From: Bryobacteraceae bacterium
GTDB lineage: Bacteria > Acidobacteriota > Terriglobia > Bryobacterales > Bryobacteraceae
Direction: 5' to 3'
DNA length: 10,284 bases
Assembly (NCBI GenBank): GCA_025350445.1
Contig: JANXXV010000371.1
Location: forward strand, 1 to 10,284
Part shown: positions 1 through 6,733 of the stretch, piece after piece
Layout: the number at the start of each line of letters is the position of its first letter
Numbering within the stretch: the stretch's first letter is position 1
Position numbers and translations under genes: made by a program
The notes under the pieces: generated by a model
The model's database searches: none
The model's input: only the letters and a program-made list of their open reading frames with translations
Told to the model about the DNA's origin: nothing

Positions 1-257
1 CCGAAGCTCTTGTTCCCGCTGAACCGAAAAAGAGACGGACCCCAGCAGAACCTAAAACAACAGCAGTGAATCACAAGCACACCACCAAGAAGCCTGTGCC
101 GCAAGCAGTAGACGCAGCCGCGCCCACTGTTCCGGCAAAGATTGAAGCGCTAGAAGAAATCGCGCAGCTAGCCTATTCGTATTGGGTAGCACGCGGTTGC
201 CAAGGCGGCTCGCAACAAGAAGATTGGTTTCGTGCCGAACAACAGCTTAAGGGGTAA
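1..257 (+). CDS. DUF2934 domain protein, C-terminal part (5' end outside window)
   Basis: The reading frame is open to the left edge (frame through position 3) and ends with TAA at 255-257, so this is the tail of a longer protein. A GTG at 66 could start a 63-residue version, but the upstream codons read as the same Pro/Lys/Ala-rich style of sequence, so the start is probably outside the window. The visible N-terminal part is a low-complexity basic linker. The last ~35 residues (IAQLAYSYWVARG, then a Gly/Ser-Gln stretch, then DWFRAEQQL) match the compact DUF2934 pattern of an I..xAY.xW..RG helix followed by a W.xAE..L helix. The family is common in acidobacteria and proteobacteria and has no established function. 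It is convergent with lexA, 21 nt away; I see no terminator between them. The family assignment is from memory of the motif. Confidence 0.7.
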   Translation, partial: EALVPAEPKKRRTPAEPKTTAVNHKHTTKKPVPQAVDAAAPTVPAKIEALEEIAQLAYSYWVARGCQGGSQQEDWFRAEQQLKG

Positions 258-278
258 ACAGAACAGCGGCGGGTCGGC

Positions 279-911
279 TCAATGGTATTTCCGGAGTACC
301 GCCAGAACTCGCCCCTGCACTTCCACTCCTTCGGCCGGCACCATAATTGGCTGCATGGAGGAATTCGCGGGCTGTAGTCGAACCATGCCGTTCGTTTCCC
401 GATAAATCCTTTTCAGCGTAGTTTCGGTCCTGTCCACCAAAGCCACCACGATTTCGCCATCCCGCACCTGGTCCGTGCGCTCCACCAGGACAAAGTCGCC
501 GCTGCAGATATGGTCGTCGATCATCGAATCGCCGCGTACCTCGAGCGCGTACGTTTCGGAATGCCCAAGGAAATCGGCAAAATTCAGCTTCTCTTGCGTA
601 GCGTAGGCTTCCACCGGCTTGCCCGCGGCGATACGGCCAAGCAGCGGCACGTCCAGGCGAGGAGCGTCTTCTTGCCGCAAGCGACGGAATTCCTGCAGAT
701 ACTTTTGCGAGACTTCTAACGACCGGCTCTGATTAAAACTCCGCCGGACATAATGCTTCGCCTCCAGCGCGGAGACGTGCTTGTGCACCGTCGCCAGCGA
801 GGCCAAGTTCAATGCATTGGCCATCTCTTCGTAGCTCGGGCTATAGCCCTTGGTCTCGACGAAGCCAGCCAGAAAATCGAGTACCTGCTTTTGCCGTTGA
901 GTGAGTGCCAT
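279..911 (-). CDS. lexA: LexA, SOS-response transcriptional repressor
   Basis: A 210-residue protein, the usual LexA length. Residues 1-65 form the winged helix-turn-helix (SPSYEEMANAL, then TVHKHVSALE as recognition helix). Residues ~88-210 are the S24 autoprotease domain. The self-cleavage site is the Ala-Gly bond at 96-97 (GRIAAGKP), the nucleophile is Ser129 in GDSMID, and the general-base lysine is Lys167 in the TTLKRIY segment; all are present, so the protein should be cleavable. LexA represses DNA-repair genes and is cut when RecA is activated by single-stranded DNA. The ATG at 909-911 starts the typical MALTQRQKQVLDF sequence. A GGAG lies too far upstream to be a well-spaced ribosome site. 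A promoter with an overlapping palindrome lies just upstream and fits autoregulation. The gene is monocistronic as far as visible. Confidence 0.96.
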   Translation of the reverse strand: MALTQRQKQVLDFLAGFVETKGYSPSYEEMANALNLASLATVHKHVSALEAKHYVRRSFNQSRSLEVSQKYLQEFRRLRQEDAPRLDVPLLGRIAAGKPVEAYATQEKLNFADFLGHSETYALEVRGDSMIDDHICSGDFVLVERTDQVRDGEIVVALVDRTETTLKRIYRETNGMVRLQPANSSMQPIMVPAEGVEVQGRVLAVLRKYH

Positions 912-934
912 ATGGGGTAAGTTGAAACATCTCC

Positions 935-963
935 ATTGTTGGCGAACAAAAGGAGAAAGTCAA
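935..963 (-). promoter_or_regulatory. lexA promoter (sigma70 type)
   Basis: Read on the minus strand, TTGACT (958-963) is followed after exactly 17 nt by AACAAT (935-940), a near-consensus -35 and a 4-of-6 -10. The predicted start of transcription is about 18 nt upstream of the lexA ATG. Spacing and position fit well, but the -10 is weak, and the call is by eye only. Confidence 0.5.
936..949. promoter_or_regulatory. palindrome in the lexA promoter, candidate LexA operator
   Basis: TTGTT-N4-AACAA is a perfect inverted repeat that overlaps the lexA -10 element and the adjoining spacer. LexA commonly represses its own gene by binding such a site. The motif resembles neither the Gram-positive GAAC-N4-GTTC box nor the enterobacterial CTGT-N8-ACAG box exactly, and LexA target motifs are known to vary widely between phyla. 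Assignment rests only on position and symmetry. Confidence 0.35.
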
Positions 964-1051
964 GAAGAATATGGCAAACCTGCGGCGGAGAACCGCCGTC
1001 CGGCGCAGATTTGTCCTAAAACATCTTTCAGTCTTTGTGTTTTAGCTCAGC

Positions 1052-1472
1052 TTACGCCGCTATGCCGCGGGTTTCGGCAAAGGATTCGTCGATTTTCGTC
1101 TTCGTGACGTTGTTGAAGTAAGTCTCAAATACATTGAGCAACTCGGTGGCGATGATCTCCACAATCTCTCCTTCGCCGAACCCTGCGTGGCTCAGATCAG
1201 TGGCGCGCGCTTCGCCGGTGCGGCACAAATCGCGCGCAAACTGTAGGGCGGCGGCTTTCCTGCCGATTGCGTAACCGCCCAGGCTCGCCAGGATTTCATC
1301 CTGGGTCAGTGGAAGCCTATCGACCGCGAAGGAGTGTTCCGCCAGCGAGTATTCGCAGTCGTTTATCTCAGCCAGTGTCAACGCAATCCTCGGATCCAAT
1401 TTCCCCGCCGCAAGGGCCCGCCGCAGTTGTAGGTAACCACCCAGCGCGCAGGGAGGATTGCGCCATGGTCTA
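1052..1472 (-). pseudogene. AhpD-like / carboxymuconolactone decarboxylase family remnant, 5'-truncated
   Basis: The C-terminal ~140 codons of an AhpD-like protein of the roughly 180-residue type are readable. Homology begins around NPPCALGGYLQLRRALAAG, immediately inside the left end of the repeat at 1473-1599, and runs to IAA and the stop at 1052. The first ~40-45 residues expected for the family are missing, and I could not find them beyond the repeat. The only start codon near the homologous part is TTG at 1397-1399, which would drop even more of the fold. Two further defects appear against the family as I know it: the redox CxxC (usually CxYC) is CEYS, with its second cysteine lost, and about four residues are missing before IALTLAEIN. 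The downstream His of the active-site helix (CEYSLAEH) remains. AhpD proteins are peroxidase/reductase-type enzymes that depend on the CxxC pair, so this copy is probably inactive. A shortened functional protein with another role is less likely. Confidence 0.65.
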
Positions 1473-1599
1473 GTGTCCTGTGCCTCATAAGAGTTGACGA
1501 CGGGCGCAAGAGCGCGACCGGGGGGGCGCGCGCAGACAAGGTGTCTGCCCCACCTTGCGCCCAGAAGCGTACTTTAAAGAATTAGTTGGGACGGCACAC
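1473..1599 (+). repeat. dispersed TIR repeat, copy 1 (MITE-like)
   Basis: A ~127-bp element bounded by GTGTCCTGTGCC (1473-1484) and GGGACGGCACAC (1588-1599), imperfect inverted repeats of each other. Inside, GGGCGCAAG (1502-1510) pairs with CTTGCGCCC (1554-1562), and CAGAC-N5-GTCTG (1533-1547) forms a smaller nested hairpin. A second copy in the same orientation lies at 8930-9058; the inner hairpin block and the AAAGAATTAG stretch near the right end are identical, while the flanks of the core have drifted. There is no coding capacity of note. Terminal inverted repeats, small size and dispersal suggest a non-autonomous transposable element or a related palindromic repeat. I cannot make out a clear target-site duplication. 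It abuts the truncated AhpD remnant. Confidence 0.8.
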
Positions 1600-1789
1600 T
1601 CGATGATGTTCGATGAAAGGCGAGAAGGGCCGCTCATTACCTCGGGTTGCCGCATCGATATCCCGTCCGCGTCAATCGTCTGCATTTGAAGTCTCCGTAA
1701 TGTCAGTCCGCGAATCACCGTTGAGACTACTGATGGCGGCTCTGCCTTTGCGATGGTTGGCAAGCTCCGCCTCGACTGCGTGCGTCAAG
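1600..1789. other. intergenic stretch without a supported gene
   Basis: Between the repeat and the tRNA-like gene I see no gene I can defend. On the minus strand a 38-codon frame starts with TTG at 1788, overlapping the tRNA 3' end, and stops at 1672. Another frame starts with TTG at 1763 and runs into the repeat. Neither has a ribosome-binding site or recognisable similarity. The stretch could be decayed coding DNA, including lost sequence of the AhpD gene's original surroundings. Confidence 0.4.
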
Positions 1790-1880
1790 AGACCGGCCTG
1801 GGAATCGAACCCAGCAGTAAGCGTTTTGGCCTGCTCAACGGGTTTGCAGTCCGCGGGAAGCCCAGCCTCCTCTACCGGCC
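1790..1880 (-). tRNA. tRNA with long variable arm, anticodon GCA (Cys), tRNA-Sec-like
   Basis: A 91-nt cloverleaf. Acceptor GGCCGGT (1880-1874) pairs with GCCGGTC (1797-1791), 7 bp with two G-U pairs. D arm GGAGGC/GCTTCC (1870-1865/1861-1856) gives 6 bp with a 3-nt loop, or 5 bp with a 5-nt loop. The anticodon stem GCGGA/CCCGT (1854-1850/1842-1838) has an A-C mismatch next to the loop CTGCAAA, whose anticodon is GCA (1847-1845). The long variable arm is AGCAGGC/GCTTACT (1835-1829/1822-1816) with a CAAAAC loop and one mismatch. The T arm CTGGG-TTCGATT-CCCAG (1814-1798) is canonical. Residue 73 is U, the Cys-tRNA discriminator; tRNA-Sec has G73. CCA is not encoded. GGACT-GCA-AA followed by GTTG is the tRNA-Sec anticodon-arm pattern GGACT-TCA-AA with a changed anticodon. 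Standard tRNA-Cys has a short variable loop, so this is a selC-like minor cysteine tRNA or a recoded or decaying selC. It starts 14 nt after the FmdB-type gene and is probably co-transcribed. Confidence 0.75.
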
Positions 1881-1894
1881 ATAAAAAGCGCGCG

Positions 1895-2122
1895 CTAATT
1901 CCGTCCGCAAAGTCCAGGCGTGCCGCACATCCCGGCCGGACACCCGCCGCCCATCTGTTGCGGTGCCGGACTTGCGCTGCTTCCTGAACGCGCCGCGAAC
2001 GTCGAATGTTCCTGCTTCAAGTGGCTCTCTCCGCAGGAAGGGCATAGCACCTCGGTGTTCCCGCGCACCAGTTTCTCGAATTTCGTTCCGCAATCTTCGC
2101 AGCTATATTCGTAAATCGGCAT
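1895..2122 (-). CDS. FmdB-type zinc-ribbon protein
   Basis: A 75-residue protein with the FmdB/CxxC_CxxC_SSSS zinc-ribbon signature: MPIYEYSCEDCG at the start with Cys8 and Cys11, and the second pair Cys27 and Cys30 in LCPSCG. The four cysteines should bind one zinc. After a Ser/Ala/Pro/Gln linker, the C-terminus carries three more cysteines (61, 66, 72) in a Gly-rich tail. The family was named after a putative regulator of a formamidase operon in Methylophilus; a general function is not established. An AAGGA ribosome site lies within the 8-nt gap after dacB, so the two genes form an operon and may be translationally coupled. The tRNA-like gene follows 14 nt after the stop. The Cys-rich tail next to a Cys-type tRNA is noted without claiming a link. 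Confidence 0.85.
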   Translation of the reverse strand: MPIYEYSCEDCGTKFEKLVRGNTEVLCPSCGESHLKQEHSTFAARSGSSASPAPQQMGGGCPAGMCGTPGLCGRN

Positions 2123-2130
2123 AGGTCCTT

Positions 2131-3594
2131 TTAGTTCCCGTTCATCACCAACACTGCAATTTTATCAAGAACGGCGCGCACCTCGGAAGCGGGTCCGTTG
2201 AAGTTGTTCACCAGAATCGAAAATGCGAATGCTTTCCCGGCCCCGGGCAGCATGTATCCGGACAAGGCCGTGACATGGCTCAACGACCCGGTCTTCGCAT
2301 GAATCGCCCCATGCCCGGACTCGCGGAACCGCTTCTTTAGCGACCCGTCTTCCCCGGCCACCGGCAGCAGGCTCACCCACGCCTCGCGCTGCTTCGACTC
2401 AAACATATAAGCAAGCAGCTTCGATACGGTGGACGGCGTAACGAGGTTCAGCCTGGATAGTCCAGACCCATCTTCAAAGTGGAATTGTTTGGAACCAACT
2501 CCCGCCTCGGCCAGAAACAGCTTCAATTCCTCCAACCCGGACGCTCTGCTGCCGATCGCCCCGGCATTGCGCGCCACCTCGCGCAGCATCATCTCCGCGT
2601 GCAAATTCTGGCTCTCTTTATCGATCACGCGCAGCGCCTCCACCAGGGGCAGGGAATCGTGCCGCGCCAGTTCTATGCCCTCGCCTTGGATCGATACATC
2701 TTCCACGCTCCGGTGCCGCGCCATTGCCCGGCCGCTCACCGCCACGCCAAGCCTGGCCAGCGCATCCACCAACGCGTTCGCGGCGAACAGCGCCGGATCG
2801 TCCACGGCCAGCAGCGTCTTCTCCGCCGGGCTGTGCAACGGAATCACACCGCCCACCACCAGTTCCTTCGATCCGGGAATCCGCGTGTATGTCAGCTTCT
2901 TCCCGCCGCCTTCGGTAGTCCGTGTTCGATTATGAATGGTCAGCTCTTCCACTCCGGGCGAGAGGGTCAGCACCGCCGGGTCGCCCGCGCGGGCGCCAGG
3001 CCGCACGTGCAGTGCAAATGCGTTGTCGTTCAACGTCAGAGCACTCACCGCCGCCCCATACTCCCAGACCGCATCGTCAGCCGACCATCCGTCGGGATAC
3101 GGCTCCCATACGTAACGCGTGTCGTCGCCCACCACATCGCCGTCTACCCGCCGCACGCCGCGCGCCACCATCCGCGCCGCCAGATCTTCTATCGCCTGCA
3201 GGGGATTGCCGCTGAACTCGTCTTGCTTGTAGGGCAGCACGCGCGCCGAAAGATTGGGATCGCCCCCGCCGATTAACCTCACATTGCCGTGGATCACACC
3301 CTCGGCATCCGGCGCCGAATCGGCTACCACCGTAGTGTGGAACCGGTAATCCGGGCCCAGCCGCGTCAACGCCAATGCCGTCGAGAATAGTTTTGTATTC
3401 GAAGCCGGCACGAAGAAGTGGTCCGCATTCTTCGAATACACAACCGATCCATTTGCCAGGTTCACCACGAGTATGCCCCAGAACGCCTGGACTGCCGCCT
3501 TCGATCCATCTAGCAGAGAATCGATCCGCCCGGTTACCGGCCGTGCCGCGAACGCAGCGGGTAGCAACAGCGCTAAGCAGGCGAGCTTTTTCAC
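2131..3594 (-). CDS. dacB: D-alanyl-D-alanine carboxypeptidase/endopeptidase (PBP4 type, S13 family)
   Basis: A 487-residue S13 peptidase, the normal size for DacB. The N-terminus MKKLACLALLLPAAFA is a Sec signal peptide, so the enzyme works in the periplasm, removing terminal D-Ala from peptidoglycan stem peptides and cutting D-Ala cross-links. All three penicillin-binding motifs are visible: SxxK at Ser65-Lys68 (PASNTKLF; Ser65 is the acyl-enzyme nucleophile), the DGSGLSRLN block at ~375-383 that carries the second motif, and KTG at 434-436 (HAKTGSLSH). The long insertion between motifs one and two is typical of class C type 4 PBPs. The start is GTG at 3592-3594. A TATAAT lies only 9 nt upstream, so the transcript may be nearly leaderless; an alternative is a promoter further up. 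It heads a unit with the FmdB-type gene and the tRNA. Confidence 0.93.
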   Translation of the reverse strand: MKKLACLALLLPAAFAARPVTGRIDSLLDGSKAAVQAFWGILVVNLANGSVVYSKNADHFFVPASNTKLFSTALALTRLGPDYRFHTTVVADSAPDAEGVIHGNVRLIGGGDPNLSARVLPYKQDEFSGNPLQAIEDLAARMVARGVRRVDGDVVGDDTRYVWEPYPDGWSADDAVWEYGAAVSALTLNDNAFALHVRPGARAGDPAVLTLSPGVEELTIHNRTRTTEGGGKKLTYTRIPGSKELVVGGVIPLHSPAEKTLLAVDDPALFAANALVDALARLGVAVSGRAMARHRSVEDVSIQGEGIELARHDSLPLVEALRVIDKESQNLHAEMMLREVARNAGAIGSRASGLEELKLFLAEAGVGSKQFHFEDGSGLSRLNLVTPSTVSKLLAYMFESKQREAWVSLLPVAGEDGSLKKRFRESGHGAIHAKTGSLSHVTALSGYMLPGAGKAFAFSILVNNFNGPASEVRAVLDKIAVLVMNGN

Positions 3595-3602
3595 GATCTT
3601 CG

Positions 3603-3610
3603 ATTATACT
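3603..3610. promoter_or_regulatory. symmetric -10 element shared by divergent genes
   Basis: ATTATACT reads TATACT on the plus strand (3605-3610) and TATAAT on the minus strand (3608-3603). It lies in the 22-nt gap between the dacB GTG (3594) and the ATG (3617) of the secreted protein. On either strand the expected transcription start, about 7 nt downstream, falls at or within 3 nt of the start codon. I see no good -35 on either side, so strength is uncertain. Confidence 0.4.
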
Positions 3611-3616
3611 GCAAGC

Positions 3617-4276
3617 ATGCGTTGGCAGCCCGGATATCTAATGTTTGCTGGGCTCCTCTCAGCGCAGGTGGGCGTTGAGCCCAGACCGAAACCGGAAGAT
3701 TTTCCGGTACATCAGGGCACTGCACGCCTGGCCCTCGGCGCCGAGTTCATGGTCCACAGTTTCGGCCGCGATTCGGAACGCTACGTCAATGAGGATTACC
3801 TCACCGTCGAAGTCGGAGTCTACCCCGTGAATCGCAATCCCGTTCTGATTTCCGCCGGCCAGTTCACCCTGCGCGTTAACGGAAAGAAGGAGGCGATCAT
3901 CTCCGCAACGCCTTCCCTCGTGGCTTCGTCGCTGAAATACAACGATTGGGAAAAGCGCGCGCAAATCGACCGGCAGGACGGACAGGGGCCCATCGGAAGC
4001 CCAACCCAATCCGCGCCCAGATTCCCCGGCGATAACCGGCCCAATCAAGGCCGGCTTCCCACGCCACCGCAGGTTCCCTCAGACCCCGCCCTGGCCCCGC
4101 CAACTCACGCCGCTCCGTCCGTATTGGTGAAAGAGGTAGCGCTTGAAGAAGGCGAACACAAATTCCCAACCGGCGGCTATCTTTATTTTCCGTACGGCGG
4201 AAAAATCAAATCCATCCGCTCTCTAGATCTCGTCTACAACAACGGCGCGGAATCAATCACCCTCCGGCTGCGATAG
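3617..4276 (+). CDS. predicted secreted protein of unknown function
   Basis: 219 residues from the ATG at 3617. The frame continues upstream to 3473, but that would run into dacB, and the 3617 start gives a signal-peptide-like N-terminus (MRWQPGYLMFAGLLSAQ). Residues ~35-110 look like a beta-rich domain (RLALGAEFMVHSF, YLTVEVGVYP, FTLRVNGKKEAI). Residues ~115-167 are a Pro/Gln/Gly-rich disordered linker. Residues ~168-219 form a second beta-rich piece (GGYLYFPYGGKIKSIRSLDLVY). I do not recognise the family; the style resembles envelope proteins often found in acidobacteria. No catalytic motif is visible. It is divergent from dacB by 22 nt, which may mean joint regulation. It overlaps the 3' end of the convergent MFS gene by 24 nt. 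Confidence 0.75.
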   Translation: MRWQPGYLMFAGLLSAQVGVEPRPKPEDFPVHQGTARLALGAEFMVHSFGRDSERYVNEDYLTVEVGVYPVNRNPVLISAGQFTLRVNGKKEAIISATPSLVASSLKYNDWEKRAQIDRQDGQGPIGSPTQSAPRFPGDNRPNQGRLPTPPQVPSDPALAPPTHAAPSVLVKEVALEEGEHKFPTGGYLYFPYGGKIKSIRSLDLVYNNGAESITLRLR

Positions 4277-5467
4277 CCGGCGTCCGCTTAGCTTGTTTTC
4301 CACCCACACCCCCACCAGGCACAGAAATACCGCTACCGTTCCCAGCATCGGTAGCGCCATTACAATCTGGATGCCATAGGCATGCGCCAGAAAACTCAGC
4401 AGCCAGGGCGCAAGCAACCCGCCGGTCAGCGCCAAGGAAAAAACGCCATTGAAGAATCCAGGATGATAGCCGGGAAACCGCGCGCCGATCTTTTCCACGA
4501 TCAACGGATAGATACTGGCAAATCCAAAGCCAACCAGCAGCACTCCGATGGAGGCGCCGAACAGGTTGTTGGTGAACGCCAGCAGCATGCACCCTAGAAT
4601 GGCCGCCAGCACGTTGCCCAGCAGTAACCTGGCATGCCGCACCCGCAGCAGCATGGTCTGCGCGACAATTCGCCCCAGCAGCAGCGCCAGCCAGTACATG
4701 GACAGCACCAACAGCGAGGTGGTGGGGCTAAGCCCCAGCCTCTGGATCAAGAATAGCGCCAGCCATCCTGCAATCGACCATTCGTTTCCAAATTGAAAGA
4801 ACAGCAGCAGACTGAATAGAATCGCGCTGGGACTTCGCAAATCCATCGATACCTGTTTTGCGCTCCGCTGTCGCGCCTGCAAATCCACCGGGAAGTCCGA
4901 GCGCCAGAACACAACCGCGAAGTAGAGTGGAATCAGCGCGAATAGGACCAACATACTGGGCACTGTGTAGACCCCGAATGCGCCCGCAATCAACAAAGCC
5001 GACGTCAGGCATCCCAATCCGAAAAAGGTGCCCGACAGATTCACCGTAGCCGCGGGATTGTGCCGGAACATCGGTGAGATGGCATGAAACACGCCCGTAT
5101 TCAGCAGCCCCGCTCCCATGCCGATGCAGAAGAATGCAACCACCCGGTACCAAACGGGTGCTGGATGCGAAGCCAGTCCCAGCATAATCAACGACGCGAA
5201 CGCCAGTCCGCAAGCCAGCACCAGGACATAGGAAATGCCCTTTTTGGGCAACAGCCAAAGTGCAATCCGGATGGACGCCAGCAATCCCAAATTCATGCTG
5301 AGGAAGTAATTCCCCGCGGCCAGGAAATCGGAAGTAAGGTGGTAGCCCCACGCCGGTAGAATCGCCCCCGGGAACGCCATCAACAGTCCGGAAACGAAAA
5401 AACCCGCCAGCGCCCGCCTTGAATCAGCGGCATGCAGCATGTCGGAATCGGGTCGGCCTTGCACCAA
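4253..5467 (-). CDS. MFS transporter, fucose/glucose permease-like
   Basis: A 404-residue membrane protein with about twelve hydrophobic segments in two halves joined by a basic cytoplasmic loop around residues 195-210 (DLQARQRSAKQ). Glycine-rich helices such as GFGFASIYPLIVEKIGARFP and a short charged C-terminus are typical of the major facilitator superfamily. The second-half pattern NEWSIAGWLALFL resembles the FucP/GlcP/YbjJ branch of sugar and small-solute permeases, but substrate cannot be read from sequence. TTG at 5465-5467 has GGAG about 10 nt upstream and is a fair start, with an adjacent GTG as alternative; ATG at 5438-5440 would give a 395-residue protein. It is convergent with the secreted protein; a CCGGCT-N5-AGCCGG hairpin (4264-4280) lies over the shared 3' ends. 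Confidence 0.88.
   Translation of the reverse strand: MVQGRPDSDMLHAADSRRALAGFFVSGLLMAFPGAILPAWGYHLTSDFLAAGNYFLSMNLGLLASIRIALWLLPKKGISYVLVLACGLAFASLIMLGLASHPAPVWYRVVAFFCIGMGAGLLNTGVFHAISPMFRHNPAATVNLSGTFFGLGCLTSALLIAGAFGVYTVPSMLVLFALIPLYFAVVFWRSDFPVDLQARQRSAKQVSMDLRSPSAILFSLLLFFQFGNEWSIAGWLALFLIQRLGLSPTTSLLVLSMYWLALLLGRIVAQTMLLRVRHARLLLGNVLAAILGCMLLAFTNNLFGASIGVLLVGFGFASIYPLIVEKIGARFPGYHPGFFNGVFSLALTGGLLAPWLLSFLAHAYGIQIVMALPMLGTVAVFLCLVGVWVENKLSGRRLSQPEGD
4264..4280. terminator. hairpin over convergent 3' ends
   Basis: CCGGCT (4264-4269) and AGCCGG (4275-4280) pair with a 5-nt loop, covering the TAG of the secreted-protein gene. There is no good T-tract on either side, so it is a weak terminator candidate or a 3'-end stabiliser. 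Confidence 0.25.
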
Positions 5468-5711
5468 CGTAATTGTACTCCTTCGAAAAGTGGAATCGGC
5501 AACTCGCCTGTTCTACTGAAAACGGAAGAAGCGACGAGCGCCGTTCTTTATTTGCAACAACTTCTAGTGGGCACCGAATTGCACTCAACAATGCACGGGT
5601 CGTACCAGGCAATATTTTTCTTCTTTGGTGGCGTTGTCTCCTTTGTTCGCTTGGCGCTTTGCCCTCCAGCATGGCGCCACTTTTTGTCTGCTATCCTGAA
5701 GTTTCCATAGA

Positions 5712-6719
5712 ATGACAGGTTTCTACGCCCGGTGGATCGACCGCTGGGAAACCAAACTGGCAAATCGCGATACGAATCGGCTTGTCCGTCCGTTTGAGTG
5801 GGGGCTCGACTGGCTCCCCAACGCCCCATGCACCTCATCCGCGCTCTCGTTGTATGTAGCCGAAAACACCAAAAGATCCTCCGAGTTTTATAGTTATCAA
5901 ACACCTTCCGATTTCTTACTTGCCGGCGGCCGGCTGACGTTCACCAGTGCGGTGCAGAGCCCCTACCCCGAAAATGACCAGGTCCTCGCGCGCTTCTTTC
6001 TCGTCTCGGATCCTAAGCGCCGCGCAGTAATCGTACTCCCGCAGTGGAATTCGGATGCCGAAGGCCACATCGGTCTTTGTAAACTGCTGAATAAATTCGG
6101 ACTCAGCGCCCTGCGGATGAGCATGGCGTATCACGATGTCCGCATGCCCGGCGAACTCAACCGCGCCGACTATCACGTCTCCAGCAATATCGGCCGCACC
6201 ATTGCCGCTACGCGCCAGTCCATCATCGATGTCCGCTCGTGTGTCGACTGGCTGGAATCGCGCGGCTACGAGCGCATTGCGATTCTCGGCTCCAGCCTCG
6301 GGTCGTGCATTGCCTTTATTGCGGCCGCCCACGAACCCCGCATTCGGGCCGGCGTCTTCAATCACATTTCCACCTACGTTTCCGACGTTGTCTGGACCGG
6401 CATCTCGACGCAGCATGTCCGCCGGGGAATTGAAGGATCACTCACCCAGGACCAGCTCCGCGAGTATTGGTCCATCATCAGTCCGGCTTCTTATCTTGAC
6501 CGCATGAGGACCACAAAGCTCAAGAGTTTGCTGGTATGGGCGCGCTATGATACGACGTTTCTTCCCGAATTCTCCGCCCAGGTTCTGAAGAGCTTCCGCG
6601 ACCTGCAGTTGCCGCACCGCGTGAAGGAACTGCCTTGCGCTCATTACACTACCGGTGAGTTTCCGTTCAAGTGGATCGACGGGCTGGCAATGTGTCGATT
6701 CCTACGCTCGGAATTGTAG
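5712..6719 (+). CDS. alpha/beta hydrolase
   Basis: A 335-residue soluble protein. The nucleophile elbow GSSLGS gives Ser195 in a G-x-S-x-G context after a hydrophobic strand (RIAILGSSLG). The acid is probably Asp280 (LLVWARYDTTF) and the base His311 (LPCAHYTTGEFPF), in the right order and spacing for the alpha/beta-hydrolase fold. The strand RAVIVLPQWNSDAEGH (~104-119) is the usual early core strand with an oxyanion-type loop. The N-terminal ~75 residues are extra and may form a cap or dimer arm. There is no signal peptide, so it is probably cytoplasmic. The substrate is unknown; an esterase or a peptidase-like S9 relative is possible. No strong ribosome site precedes the ATG. The 244-nt stretch upstream (5468-5711) is a divergent promoter region with the MFS gene; in it I see only a GGCGC/GCGCC inverted repeat near 5655-5680. 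Confidence 0.82.
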   Translation: MTGFYARWIDRWETKLANRDTNRLVRPFEWGLDWLPNAPCTSSALSLYVAENTKRSSEFYSYQTPSDFLLAGGRLTFTSAVQSPYPENDQVLARFFLVSDPKRRAVIVLPQWNSDAEGHIGLCKLLNKFGLSALRMSMAYHDVRMPGELNRADYHVSSNIGRTIAATRQSIIDVRSCVDWLESRGYERIAILGSSLGSCIAFIAAAHEPRIRAGVFNHISTYVSDVVWTGISTQHVRRGIEGSLTQDQLREYWSIISPASYLDRMRTTKLKSLLVWARYDTTFLPEFSAQVLKSFRDLQLPHRVKELPCAHYTTGEFPFKWIDGLAMCRFLRSEL

Positions 6720-6733
6720 TCGGCGGCGCTCAA

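Noticed and set aside
1485..1763. 92-codon minus-strand frame running through repeat copy 1
   Set aside because: About half of it is the repeat itself. A similar frame in copy 2 shows the peptide likeness comes from the repeat DNA, not from a conserved protein.
1672..1788. 38-codon minus-strand frame starting with TTG inside the tRNA 3' end (MTHAVEAELANH...)
   Set aside because: No ribosome-binding site, rare start codon, overlap with the tRNA, and no family I recognise.
2479..3276. Long plus-strand frames opposite dacB
   Set aside because: dacB has all its catalytic motifs on the minus strand. The opposite frames are Arg/His/Pro/Ser-rich shadows of a GC-rich gene.
3473..3616. N-terminal extension of the secreted protein to position 3473
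   Set aside because: It would overlap the dacB coding region by ~120 nt and hide the signal peptide that begins at 3617.
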